This document shows, piece after piece, positions 1 to 8,225 of a stretch of DNA of 64,000 nt (within the stretch, counting starts at the first letter, position 1; every line of letters begins with the position of its first letter). The stretch is taken from the NCBI GenBank assembly GCA_017546585.1, contig JAFYWC010000058.1, positions 1 to 64,000 on the forward strand, written 5' to 3'. The translations under genes were made by a program, and so were the position numbers. The notes below the pieces were generated by a model that saw only the letters and a list, made by a program, of their open reading frames with translations, was not told the DNA's origin and searched no databases. The stretch comes from Bacteroidales bacterium (GTDB lineage: Bacteria; Bacteroidota; Bacteroidia; Bacteroidales; UBA932).

Positions 1-78
1 ATCTGGCACTATCAATTATAGCCCTTGCATCATTCAGCAAATTACCTGTGCTTACATATAGAATATCCTGTTCCATCA
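1..78 (-). CDS. DUF1016/YhcG-like protein, N-terminal fragment (cut by window edge)
   Basis: Two adjacent in-frame ATG codons at 78 and 75 open a minus-strand reading frame that stays open to the window edge. The 26 visible residues end in NDARAIIDSAR, which resembles the start of DUF1016 (YhcG-type PDDEXK nuclease) proteins, where a helix of this type precedes the family domain. Those proteins are often found in accessory regions beside restriction or toxin genes. The same strand carries a TACCTTTC stretch about 90 bases upstream that could be a weak -7 element. Only the first residues are visible, so the family call is tentative. Confidence 0.4.
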
Positions 79-181
79 TAGCAATATTTAACACTGCTAA
101 GATAGTGATTATTCTCGAATGAAGATGACAACAGAAACTCTATGTAACGAAAACCGGCACCCATCTTGAAAGGTAGAGCAC

Positions 182-260
182 AAAAAAGAAGCGTGGGCTC
201 CACCTATTTCAACCTACGGCCCTGAGATTGCCCATTGTATGAATAAGTCCAGCCCACGCT
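182..260 (-). terminator. Alternative terminator stem at the 3' end of the structured RNA
   Basis: A perfect 10-base inverted repeat (190-199 and 251-260, AGCGTGGGCT/AGCCCACGCT) is followed on the minus strand by TTCTTTTTT. The arm at 251-260 is the same stretch that forms the apical hairpin of the rod, so the two pairings exclude each other. Confidence 0.5.
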
Positions 261-377
261 AATGCGTAGGCATTTACTGAACTTATTCGGATACAATATA
301 TTGAAATTTCTCAGGTTTCAGGTTGACCGAATAAATAGCAAATGCTAACTATGAAAATGATATTTCTTACCTATGTA
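183..377 (-). ncRNA. Rod-shaped structured RNA, candidate 6S (SsrS)-like RNA
   Basis: No coding frame fits, but the segment folds into one long interrupted hairpin. Nested complementary pairs are 204-209 with 333-338, 210-215 with 320-325, 221-227 with 309-315, 234-240 with 291-297, and 241-248 with 281-288. An apical hairpin pairs 252-259 with 264-271 around a four-base loop, with one G-U pair. A perfect TACCTTTG promoter element lies at 383-390 and a terminator-like GC stem followed by a T-rich tract at the other end, giving a transcript near 190 bases. A long rod with an internal bubble and about this length is typical of 6S RNA, which binds RNA polymerase holoenzyme. The strand is set by the promoter and T tract. 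I could not run a covariance model, so the family name is an inference. Confidence 0.5.
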
Positions 378-382
378 TATCG

Positions 383-390
383 CAAAGGTA
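383..390 (-). promoter_or_regulatory. -7 promoter element of the structured RNA
   Basis: The minus strand reads TACCTTTG, an exact match to the Bacteroidetes TAnnTTTG -7 box. The expected start lies near 377, at the 5' end of the rod structure. No clear TTTG -33 box is seen at 19-21 bases. Confidence 0.45.
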
Positions 391-405
391 AGAATATTTT
401 TGAAA

Positions 406-717
406 TCAGTTACATATCTCCTCTCCTGGAACAACATCCAGCATTGAATCCACATAGCTCATTTCCAAATGGAAATCCTCGGGAACCGGAATCCCTATAT
501 CCACTAAAAAGTCATACACTCCAGTCCACTCCTCCCTCCCACAGGAGAACGAAGCGACTCGCGTGATAATGTAGAAGAGTTCTGTCACGCACTCCTGCCT
601 GGCAGTCTCTGCAGACGAAACATCAAGTTCCATCTCATTCAAAAGGCCGATGGCCGAATCTAACGCAAGGCACACAGCCCGGCCTTTCATCAGGATTAAG
701 TAATCTTTTTTGTTCAT
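406..717 (-). CDS. Hypothetical protein, 103 residues
   Basis: The frame can be read from a TTG at 741, but the ATG at 717 (MNKKDYLILMKGRA) is the more natural start. The protein has no signal peptide or membrane segment. It is rich in acidic residues and has a hydrophobic helix-like middle (CVTELFYIITRVASF). I do not recognise the family. It sits alone between the structured RNA downstream and the terminator of the helicase gene upstream, in an AT-rich accessory stretch. Similar small proteins in Bacteroidales are usually annotated only as hypothetical. Confidence 0.5.
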   Translation of the reverse strand: MNKKDYLILMKGRAVCLALDSAIGLLNEMELDVSSAETARQECVTELFYIITRVASFSCGREEWTGVYDFLVDIGIPVPEDFHLEMSYVDSMLDVVPGEEICN

Positions 718-778
718 AAATCTCAAATTAAAGTTTACCAATCCCGCCGGCGGCTATAATAATGTATATACATTCCAA

Positions 779-811
779 CAAAAAAGCCTGTAAACCCTAA
801 GATTCACAGGC
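779..811 (-). terminator. Rho-independent terminator downstream of the helicase gene
   Basis: On the minus strand an 11-pair stem with G-U pairs (GCCTGTGAATC against GGTTTACAGGC, loop TTAG) is followed by TTTTTTG. It lies about 215 bases after the helicase stop codon, with nothing coding recognised between. Confidence 0.65.
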
Positions 812-1027
812 AATGGATCCATAATAATCTTGCACCTGATTGCTCTTTGATTGAATACAAAGTTACTGATGTTCTTAAGAGATTCCGAATATATCCGTCA
901 TACTCAAGGTATATATTGTTTTACAAAACGGCACCTAAACATCTGTGTTTCAGACCACATTACAATAATCGCATTTCATCTATGAATTCAACTCTTACTT
1001 GGTATACTTAGATAGAGTATATCCAAA

Positions 1028-3748
1028 TTATCTTAAATCCGGGTAATGAGATTTAATCAAATTCCAATCCTTATTATTAAATCGCGACTTTATATTACTT
1101 AACACATTCTTTTCGGTTTCCGGTGTCCAATATATCTTAAGATGTTCTTTTGCTCTGGTAATGGCAGTATATAAAATATTATGTGTTATCCTTTCTTCCA
1201 CTTCATTAGAAATCACTATTTTAACTGAGTTATACTCTAATCCTTGTGCTTTATGTATTGAAACGGCATATGCAACTTGGAAAGGAATGACTGTATCCAT
1301 TGAATTCTCGTCATCATCAGTGCTTTTCAAACGATTTGTGGTAAAGCGAATTATTGCATTACCTGAATTTGAATTGCCGATCAGTTCGAATCCACTATCA
1401 GCCGCATCGACACCATTTATACTTGCACCATAAACTTCAATATCAAAGGTTATCGTCTCTTCTGTTTTGGATATGTTAATAATCCTTCCTTTGAGGTTAT
1501 TGTATATTACTGGAGCAAAACGATTGCTTTCATTAAACAAAATAGGGTCATTAACCTTATATGTTTCAATCCCCCACAATACGGAATCTTCTGGATTACC
1601 GCCTTGAAGGAATCGATTAAGGTTATTTATACCATAAAGTCCGTCATAATTTAAGCACAATACGATTTCGTCCTTATCGTATGGACTAAATATCGAATCA
1701 TTAAAAGTTTCCGAAAAAGAATTAGTTGCCAAATGCTCTATGAGATCATCGTCAAGTCTACGCACCTTTCCCCACAAAGTCAGTAACGTTTCATTAGAAG
1801 TGCGATATGGCTTCGTCAACTCAAAGACCGAACTAGGACTCAAAAAGTCTTTTGCCAAATAGAACCAATTACCAAACTTTATAGATTCAATCTGATATAT
1901 GTCACCGACTAAAACAATAAGTTTAGTGTTAACCTTATTCAGGAGCTGAATCATATCTGAATTACTGACTGTACTGCATTCATCAACAAAAAGAATATCG
2001 CAAAGTCTCTCTTGGTCAGTTAAATTGTGGATAAACTGATGGATTGTCGTAAATAATGCATTAGAAGCACTTACTTTTCTTCGCATATTATCTACAGCTG
2101 GATTAGTGTTAGCCAAATAGATTTTCTTTTTTTCACCCCAAAAGTTAGAAATGTGGTTTATTAATGTAGACTTACCAGTTCCAGCCGCTCCATATATAAG
2201 CGCCACACGTGAAGTCGCGAATAAGCATTTAAGAATATTCCTCTTTTCATCACAGTCAATTGCATACGAAGCATTTTTTAACCATAAATCAACGGAGTTA
2301 GTATAGTTGTCAACTCCTATCGCTGAGTACAGCTTCAATTGTCTCAAAATATTAAGACAATCATCCTCATATTCATTTATATATAAGTGATCCTTATATA
2401 TTTGGAGCTCACGGCGAGGTCTATGACCAATATATATTTTTTCATTATATGTCTGAACAAGGTGTGGTATGTTATCCACACCAAGTTCTTCGAGTGCTGT
2501 GTACATCTGGCCATTAGTTTCTGTATTATATTTTATCCTATGAGCTAGCAACTCGTGTTCTCTATCTTTGTTGTCAATACACATCAATAAATCTCCAATC
2601 TTTGGATTATGCCCAATCAGTGAAGAGTTGAATGGCATGTCATCAAACGGGATGCATCCATTTCGCAAGAATAGATCTGTTAAGCGTTTATTGCCGGGAT
2701 ATGCATATTGGGCCTTCAATATTTTATTATTCATCTTGTACAACAGATATCTAATGACATTATAGCCTGGTCGTTTGTTCAATGATATCACTCTACAGGA
2801 CTCTAATATAGGCCAGAAATGCAATTTCTTTGAATGAGTAGAAATCATTGATTTGCATAAATTGAAATTCTCGTCATCCAGGTCAATCACATCAGTCAGA
2901 CTAATCTGCCGAGTTGTCATGAAAGACATCAATTTAGCGAGTTCATTACTGTTTGAGTTAAATTTTATATTCTCCCCAAAAATCTTAGCTAAATTTCGAA
3001 ATTCACAAGGACGTATGGATATTTGCCAGCTATCAATTATCATAATATCCATTTCCTTACCCAAAATCTCTATACAACTAGTTCTTAAGCCAAGCTTCAC
3101 AGCATAATTAGGTGTTATTTCAGATTTTGAGAAAGCAATATGTCTATCAAACTTACTTGTATTGTCAACGGCCTTCGTAAAAGTGACTTCATAATATACT
3201 CTTTGGGAAACAAAGAACGGCTTGACATTTTGTATGTAATACCTCTCATTATCAGTGTTATTGATTGTATAAGGCGTATTTTCAATCTGTTCTGCTATTT
3301 TTGCATAATATTCTTGGAGATGAGGATCTTGATTGATTGGAAATTTTTCCAAATTACTTAATATCTCCATATTATAAACAGTTTTCATAAATTGCCTTAA
3401 CTTCAGCAGATACTCGTAGTATTTGAGCATCAGTCTTTCTGAGTTTTCCGGATCAACCGTGTAATGAGATACTGATATTTGTAAGAACTTGAAGAAGTCG
3501 GATATGAATTTATACTTTCCGTTTTTACTTTTTACATATTTTATTCCCTCTTTAAGGTTTTCATAAGTGTTCGGTAAATCCTGTCCTTTGCTAGTTCCAT
3601 AAATTTTCAATGAAACGTGATCTAACAGATTACGTAATTGAGCTAATATATTCTGTGCTAAAAGTCCCCGCGCATCCTTGTTTGAAGATACAATATTATT
3701 GCATATAACTTCATCAATTGTCTGAATTACTTGATCTGCTGTTTTCAT
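1028..3748 (-). CDS. RecD-like SF1B DNA helicase with possible N-terminal HEPN domain
   Basis: The 906-residue protein is an SF1 helicase in its second half. It has Walker A GAAGTGKST at 520-528, Walker B with DE at 589-590, motif III GDIYQ at 615-619, and a UvrD_C_2-type end with a KAQG segment and YTAITRAK near 860. This arrangement matches RecD/RecD2-like 5'-3' helicases. The first 500 or so residues are not a standard RecD2 N-terminus. Residues 39-44 read RNLLDH within a helical region (about 1-130), matching the R[NDH]xxxH active-site pattern of HEPN RNases. The gene is visibly AT-richer than the core genes of the window and stands alone with its own promoter and terminator, which suggests horizontal gain. 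A role in phage defence is plausible but not shown. The helicase call is firm; the HEPN call is an inference from one motif and predicted helices. Confidence 0.8.
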   Translation of the reverse strand: MKTADQVIQTIDEVICNNIVSSNKDARGLLAQNILAQLRNLLDHVSLKIYGTSKGQDLPNTYENLKEGIKYVKSKNGKYKFISDFFKFLQISVSHYTVDPENSERLMLKYYEYLLKLRQFMKTVYNMEILSNLEKFPINQDPHLQEYYAKIAEQIENTPYTINNTDNERYYIQNVKPFFVSQRVYYEVTFTKAVDNTSKFDRHIAFSKSEITPNYAVKLGLRTSCIEILGKEMDIMIIDSWQISIRPCEFRNLAKIFGENIKFNSNSNELAKLMSFMTTRQISLTDVIDLDDENFNLCKSMISTHSKKLHFWPILESCRVISLNKRPGYNVIRYLLYKMNNKILKAQYAYPGNKRLTDLFLRNGCIPFDDMPFNSSLIGHNPKIGDLLMCIDNKDREHELLAHRIKYNTETNGQMYTALEELGVDNIPHLVQTYNEKIYIGHRPRRELQIYKDHLYINEYEDDCLNILRQLKLYSAIGVDNYTNSVDLWLKNASYAIDCDEKRNILKCLFATSRVALIYGAAGTGKSTLINHISNFWGEKKKIYLANTNPAVDNMRRKVSASNALFTTIHQFIHNLTDQERLCDILFVDECSTVSNSDMIQLLNKVNTKLIVLVGDIYQIESIKFGNWFYLAKDFLSPSSVFELTKPYRTSNETLLTLWGKVRRLDDDLIEHLATNSFSETFNDSIFSPYDKDEIVLCLNYDGLYGINNLNRFLQGGNPEDSVLWGIETYKVNDPILFNESNRFAPVIYNNLKGRIINISKTEETITFDIEVYGASINGVDAADSGFELIGNSNSGNAIIRFTTNRLKSTDDDENSMDTVIPFQVAYAVSIHKAQGLEYNSVKIVISNEVEERITHNILYTAITRAKEHLKIYWTPETEKNVLSNIKSRFNNKDWNLIKSHYPDLR

Positions 3749-4216
3749 AATAAGATATGTTTAATATTATACAAATTCCTCAAATCCTATATTTTCTTTA
3801 AGAGGTAATATATTACTATGTTATATTGGATACTACAAATTTACTAACTCCTCTTTTCTTACCCTTAAATTTTGACAAGAAATCGCCTTACACATTTATT
3901 CGTAAATAGTTGTGGGATAGCTATATATAACTAAACAGAAAATAAAATTCTTACAGAAGCCTAAAACGCGAGATCCACCTGATAATATACACGAAGCACG
4001 GGCACTACCTGTGCACATCCTCACGGGTCTCGACTCCCTTCCGATGGTACAAAACAGGCAGGCCCGCGCAGAACGCAGGCGCTAATGCCCGTTGTACTCG
4101 TATCGGAAAATTAATTGTCGAGATTAGAGGATCGAGTATAACAGCAATAACGCAGTTATTGTATGTGTTGTTCTTTATATTTACTAGTCGAACATTGCAA
4201 ATATAGCGAATTCGAT
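3749..4216. other. Non-coding interval with a GC-rich islet
   Basis: Apart from the helicase promoter, I see no gene. The stretch about 3960-4110 is clearly GC-richer than its AT-rich surroundings and holds short self-complementary pieces. It does not match a tRNA, tmRNA or RNase P RNA that I can recognise. It may be a remnant of an integrated element. Confidence 0.35.
3836..3843 (-). promoter_or_regulatory. -7 promoter element of the helicase gene
   Basis: The minus strand reads TAAATTTG, an exact TAnnTTTG match, about 90 bases before the helicase start. No good -33 box is visible. Confidence 0.35.
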
Positions 4217-4240
4217 CCTTATGTAAACATTTACATAAGG
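4217..4240. repeat. 24-base palindrome at the edge of a truncated gene
   Basis: CCTTATGTAAA and TTTACATAAGG are perfect complements separated by only CA. The right arm ends inside the first codon that still matches the truncated gene (GGA, from 4239). It could be a regulator site or a recombination scar. Confidence 0.6.
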
Positions 4241-4565
4241 AAGCAACCTTCAGGGCAGCCACGGAGGAGGTGCAGCAGCTGCTGCAGTGAGATATTTCGG
4301 AGCCGTTTGGGGGCAGGGAGTAGGTATGCAGGGACAGTGCTATGCCATACCTACAATGCACGGAGGTGTAGATGCGATCCGCCCGTATGTAGACGAGTTC
4401 ATTGCTTATGCGAAAGAGCATCCTGAATTCATCTTCCTGGTGACTCGCATCGGTTGTGGTATCGCTGGATTCAAAGATATAGAGATGGCGCCGTTGTTCT
4501 CTGCTGCGCTGGACCTGTCGAACGTGGTGCTTCCTAAAACCTTTGTCGATGTAATCAAAAAATAA
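4239..4565 (+). pseudogene. 5'-truncated conserved Bacteroidales protein
   Basis: From 4239 the frame reads GSNLQGSHGGGAAAAAV and continues to a normal C-terminus at 4565. From memory, intact homologues in Bacteroidales start with a short strand such as IFVFGSN before this point and keep the pattern GAVWGQG, a short gap, then YAIPTM, followed by RIGCGIAGF. Here an in-frame TAA at 4236, inside the right arm of a perfect palindrome, lies directly in front of the conserved part, so the N-terminal strand and start are lost. A shorter product from a GTG at 4287 cannot be excluded. The function of the family is unknown to me. A strong hairpin terminator follows. Confidence 0.55.
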
Positions 4566-4576
4566 TTCAATTATAT

Positions 4577-4614
4577 ATACACATTATACTGGTGCTGTCC
4601 AGTATAATGTGTAT
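4577..4614. terminator. Strong hairpin between convergent genes
   Basis: A perfect 16-pair stem (4577-4592 with 4599-4614, loop TGCTGT) sits between the truncated gene and the convergent sigma-like gene. It can serve both directions. The following T tract on the plus strand is short. Confidence 0.65.
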
Positions 4615-4619
4615 TTTGG

Positions 4620-5240
4620 TTATCCAACCAAGCCTAACTCTGTGGCTCGGTTGAATATATATTTGTTCTTCAAAAGGCGCTGTCTGATCTCGTGCCACCT
4701 TTTTCTGGCGTTCACATAGGAGATGTCGCAGATGACAGCAATCTCCTTCTGAGGAACTCCGTCAAGGTTGAGTTCATAGATCTTCCTGTCAAGTTCCGAC
4801 ATTTTCTCCACCTCCTGCTCAATTATCTCCAACCCCTCACCGAACGTAGTGTCAAACTCTCTTCCGACGCCAACTCCGGTGGTGGTATACTTTCGCCCGG
4901 TTTCAGCATCGGCTGTGTTGTAGCAACCCTTGTCGGTATCTATGACTTCCATAGGTACAGATGACATATTCTTCTGCATTGATTTCTTCAAATAAGACAT
5001 CAAGTCGTTATATGCGATCGTACAGGCAAGACCGCATACGTTCTTCTCCTCCTCCACATAGTCATCCTTCTTTTCATAGACTGATATAGTCGCATTCCAG
5101 GCGATCTCGTCCAGGTCGTCTCTTGAAACGTAGACTGAGCCGTCAGGATTGTATGAACGTCTGACTTTCATAAATGCAGAATCGTGGATTTCGTTGAACG
5201 TTGCACCGTTGATGGTCTCTTTTGAAGAATTTCTATTCAT
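4620..5240 (-). CDS. Sigma-70-family-like RNA polymerase sigma factor
   Basis: The 206-residue protein has the two-part plan of a small sigma factor. A region-2-like helical part (about 40-90, with DDLDEIAWNATISVYEK) is joined by a variable polar linker (about 95-135) to a region-4-like helix-turn-helix at about 148-190 (MSELDRKIYELNLDGVPQKE, then ISYVNARKRWHEIRQRL). Region 4 contacts the -35/-33 box. No anti-sigma gene is adjacent. It lies downstream of the MoxR/VWA/unknown operon on the same strand, but a strong terminator at 5364-5398 separates them, so it is a separate transcript. It could be a regulator of that locus or a leftover of a mobile element. The family call rests on overall pattern rather than a diagnostic motif. 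Confidence 0.6.
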   Translation of the reverse strand: MNRNSSKETINGATFNEIHDSAFMKVRRSYNPDGSVYVSRDDLDEIAWNATISVYEKKDDYVEEEKNVCGLACTIAYNDLMSYLKKSMQKNMSSVPMEVIDTDKGCYNTADAETGRKYTTTGVGVGREFDTTFGEGLEIIEQEVEKMSELDRKIYELNLDGVPQKEIAVICDISYVNARKRWHEIRQRLLKNKYIFNRATELGLVG

Positions 5241-5363
5241 ATGTACTCCTTTTTTATATATGGTTGATCTTTAGCGTTGGTGGTCTGTGCCGCACATTCT
5301 TGTGCAGCGGTCAGTAGTTCAGAAGTGGTAAGGGGGAATTTTCGTAATCAGGTGCAAAAATAA

Positions 5364-5398
5364 CCCAACCTTGAGCCAAACCACGGCACAAGGTTGGG
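5364..5398 (-). terminator. Terminator of the MoxR-VWA operon
   Basis: CCCAACCTTG (5364-5373) pairs with CAAGGTTGGG (5389-5398), and on the minus strand TTATTTTTG follows. It ends the three-gene unit that starts at 8180. Confidence 0.75.
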
Positions 5399-5424
5399 AT
5401 TTGAGTGATTTTTTTCAAAAATCG

Positions 5425-5976
5425 CTATATGAACTCCCCGAAATTGTGAATTTTATTGATCGAGACATTATTACCAAGGCTCTCCAGTTCCTTACGAATC
5501 AGTTTCAGTGACTCTACAATACCTGGGAGTTGTTCGTGCAACTTCTTGTATGAGATGTAGAACGTCAAAGCTCTGTTATGAGTTATGAGCACTGATACTT
5601 TGGCCCTATGTGTCTGGCCAACGAAATGATGCCTGATCCCGGCTTCCTGCATAGCGGCTCTGATGGCCGCCCTTGCAGTTGTCGCCTTGATATCCTTTGT
5701 GAGCTTCTTGTGCTTATACTCCAGAATCAATCTGTCGACAATAGACATAATTTCCGGCAATATCTCCTTCCAGATATCCATCACCTCTTTCCTTTGCATT
5801 GTTGTCCAGGCGTGATAACGGGAAAATCTCTTCTCTATCTGAAAGTTGCGCTTCAGGTTTTCCAGAGCATTATCAATATACTTGGATTGTGGTCTGTCTA
5901 TGCCGGTATCCACATCACACTTGATTCTTGTCTTGAGTTCTTCAGTGATATTCTTGATATATACGGTATTGTCCAT
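5425..5976 (-). CDS. Unknown protein, 183 residues, third gene of the MoxR-VWA operon
   Basis: I do not recognise this family. It has no signal peptide or membrane segment. The sequence is basic and helical, with many K/R residues between 15 and 125, and a short strand-like part near 125-145 (RAKVSVLITHNRALTFYISY). It starts 19 bases after the VWA gene stop and ends just before the operon terminator, so it is co-transcribed with the MoxR ATPase and VWA protein. The constant partnership suggests it is a substrate, adaptor or effector of that pair, but nothing in the sequence shows which. It is the most novel member of the unit. Confidence 0.7.
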   Translation of the reverse strand: MDNTVYIKNITEELKTRIKCDVDTGIDRPQSKYIDNALENLKRNFQIEKRFSRYHAWTTMQRKEVMDIWKEILPEIMSIVDRLILEYKHKKLTKDIKATTARAAIRAAMQEAGIRHHFVGQTHRAKVSVLITHNRALTFYISYKKLHEQLPGIVESLKLIRKELESLGNNVSINKIHNFGEFI

Positions 5977-5995
5977 AGGCTGATCAGTTTAATAG

Positions 5996-7093
5996 TTATC
6001 CGATCTGCATAACGCAGACTCTACCTGACTTCTCCATCCAGGTCTTATGCTGCTTTAGAAACATCTCGTTCTCGCACACCCACAGTATGCCAGTCTTGAA
6101 GCCTTCTGGTAATGAAGGGGGTGGTGCGTATCCGTCTGTCAGGATGACCAGACCATCATAGCCGTTCTCGTGAGCGTAGTCTATCGGCTCCTGGAATGAG
6201 GTTCCACCTCGCCCGACTATGGCCACATCCTTGATTACCTTTTTCAGGCTCTGAACGGTACGCACGCCACAGTCGAACTGGATGACATCGATTGACTCGA
6301 AGCCGTACTTGAAGGCACTGTTGATCACCCCATAGAAGTACTTCAGGCTTTCAGTCGGGATGGATCCGGATACATCGACCGCAACAAGCAGTTTAGTGTC
6401 AAAGCGTCGTACGGAACCCATATTATCGAATCCTGTCCTTCGATTAGGACGCATACGTGTAAGCTTCCTCTTAGATGAGATGATGCTTGCACGGAAACCT
6501 GCGAAGATGTTTCTCCAGTTGATCTTGGCCTTCATATTGGCCTTGATGAGTTCTGCAAAATTGCCACCGAGGGATCCCCACGACTTTATCGTATTGATGA
6601 CTTCGTTGATCATCTGGACAGTAAGTTCGTCGTCATCCCACAATTCTGCAAGGTCACTATACTTGTCAGAAGAACCTTCCTGATCTCCTGAAGATTCCTT
6701 TTGCTCAACCATATGGGCATACCACTCATAACTCATACCTTTCTTGAGCTTGAAATCCTCAGGAGTCTCTATCCTTAAATGTGGATGTTGGTAGTTGTCG
6801 CCAATTACAATATTGCTGCCCAAACCCATAGACTTTTGGCTGCATCCGTCAGGACGACGTTCATAAGGATGCTTTAGCAGAAGTCTCACAGCCTCTGCTC
6901 TCATAGCCTCCTCAAGTGCGTTGTCACTCATCTCACGAACGATGTCCGGATTGTACTCCAATTTCTTCTTGCCGCTCCTGAGCGGGCAGGACATCTGGGT
7001 CTCAGGGACAAGTTCGTGCATACAGAGCACGGCAAACATTGCCGGCTCTGTAATGAACCATTTTTCCAGAATATGTGTATACCTTTCCTGCAT
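5996..7093 (-). CDS. VWA-domain protein of the DUF2201/metallopeptidase-like type
   Basis: The 365-residue protein has an N-terminal half that resembles DUF2201 putative metallopeptidases. The segment around 66-78 (RAEAVRLLLKHPYER) occupies the place of a zinc-peptidase helix but lacks an HExxH, so it is probably not a peptidase. The C-terminal VWA domain (about 235-365) has an intact MIDAS site: D240-x-S242-x-S244, T298 in GRGGTS and D320 in LTDG. VWA proteins of this kind pair with MoxR ATPases and act as metal-dependent adaptors that present a client. Here the MoxR gene is directly upstream with only one base between stop and start. Cytosolic location is expected because no signal or membrane segment is present. 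Confidence 0.85.
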   Translation of the reverse strand: MQERYTHILEKWFITEPAMFAVLCMHELVPETQMSCPLRSGKKKLEYNPDIVREMSDNALEEAMRAEAVRLLLKHPYERRPDGCSQKSMGLGSNIVIGDNYQHPHLRIETPEDFKLKKGMSYEWYAHMVEQKESSGDQEGSSDKYSDLAELWDDDELTVQMINEVINTIKSWGSLGGNFAELIKANMKAKINWRNIFAGFRASIISSKRKLTRMRPNRRTGFDNMGSVRRFDTKLLVAVDVSGSIPTESLKYFYGVINSAFKYGFESIDVIQFDCGVRTVQSLKKVIKDVAIVGRGGTSFQEPIDYAHENGYDGLVILTDGYAPPPSLPEGFKTGILWVCENEMFLKQHKTWMEKSGRVCVMQIG

Positions 7094-7094
7094 T

Positions 7095-8180
7095 CTATTT
7101 TATGCCTTTTACGTAGGATACCAACATCATTCCCAGCATCGGAGCCTTTGTTGCAATGAACGAAAGAGCATTTTCGTATGTGCCCTGTACATAAATATTC
7201 GCAAAGTGGGCGGCCGCTTCCTTACGTTTCTTGGTGAGGAACTCGAAGTAACTCATCAGGTTTTCCGTATAGGTCTTTACATCCTTATCCTGCACCTTTT
7301 CAACTTCAAGGTGACGATAGATGCCCTCATTTACAACAGACAACTGGTGAATGCCATACTCTGCAAGTGTCTCTCTTACTTTGGCCTTGTCAAAACCTGC
7401 AAGAATCTCACGTCCGGAGAGAATCCTTTTGGTTGCTGCATTATGGATGAACGCAGCCGCAGCCTTAGGTCCGACAATCGAAGAGATGGTCTTTGTGTTG
7501 ATCTCTTTAAGGTCATCTTTGCCTGTGATCACATCAGACACTCTTTTCCACGCGCGGCGGTCAGGAGTCTTGTCAAGTCCTGTGTCTGCTCCTTCCTTCA
7601 TATCCGGTTCCTTGTCCAGCCAAATGCGGTTCTCGTCAATGAATCCGATGACGCGCGGATCAAGCTGAGCCTTGCGAGCCCAAAGGAGCCACTCCTCAGC
7701 AGTAGGCTTGAAGTTCACGATATTGAATCGTGACACGAGTGCCGGGTCAAGGTCTGTAAGCTGATACTGGTCGCCAGAGTTCACGGCACTGATGATGCGA
7801 CTGCCCTCAGGGAGAAGTTTGCCGGCTAGTTTACGATTAAGCGCAAGGTCCATCACAGTCTGAAGGATCTCAGGACGGGCTCTGTTGAGCTCATCAAGGA
7901 AGAGGACAATAGGCTTTCCGTCAATAGGGAACCAATACGGAGGCATAAAGTCGGTCTTTCCTGTCTTCTCATCTTTGCACGGCAAGCCGATAAGGTCGCC
8001 AGGGTCCGCCATCTGTCCCAAGAAGAGCGCAATCACCGACATACCCTTATCCTTGAAGAACTCAGTAAGGATCTCTGACTTGCCGATACCGTGGTTACCT
8101 ACAAGCATAATGTTGTGAGAGGCAGGAGTAGCCTCAAGGAGCTGCTTGAGCTCTGTAATATTTACCGAAATGTTACTCAT
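7095..8180 (-). CDS. MoxR-family AAA+ ATPase
   Basis: The 361-residue protein has a Walker A GNHGIGKS at 28-35, Walker B VLFLDE at 92-97 followed by the MoxR-typical NRARPEILQTVMDL, sensor-1 Asn near 134 and an arginine finger near R151 in ALVSRF. MoxR ATPases act as chaperones that, with a VWA partner, insert metals or remodel protein complexes. The length is close to the usual 300-360. It is the first gene of a three-gene operon and is transcribed away from an AAA+ gene at 8332 through a 151-base shared control region. The client of the system is unknown. Confidence 0.9.
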   Translation of the reverse strand: MSNISVNITELKQLLEATPASHNIMLVGNHGIGKSEILTEFFKDKGMSVIALFLGQMADPGDLIGLPCKDEKTGKTDFMPPYWFPIDGKPIVLFLDELNRARPEILQTVMDLALNRKLAGKLLPEGSRIISAVNSGDQYQLTDLDPALVSRFNIVNFKPTAEEWLLWARKAQLDPRVIGFIDENRIWLDKEPDMKEGADTGLDKTPDRRAWKRVSDVITGKDDLKEINTKTISSIVGPKAAAAFIHNAATKRILSGREILAGFDKAKVRETLAEYGIHQLSVVNEGIYRHLEVEKVQDKDVKTYTENLMSYFEFLTKKRKEAAAHFANIYVQGTYENALSFIATKAPMLGMMLVSYVKGIK

Positions 8181-8225
8181 ATCGTTTCGTTTTGTCTGCT
8201 TATAAATACTCCGAATGATGTTTTG

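Noticed and set aside
3960..4110. tRNA or tmRNA fragment in the GC islet
   Set aside because: A GGGTCTCGACTCCC stretch resembles a T arm, but no acceptor, D arm or tmRNA resume codon context fits on either strand.
4005..4421. Long minus-strand open frame through the GC-rich islet
   Set aside because: It overlaps the palindrome and the truncated gene, has no plausible start context and the translation does not resemble a protein family.
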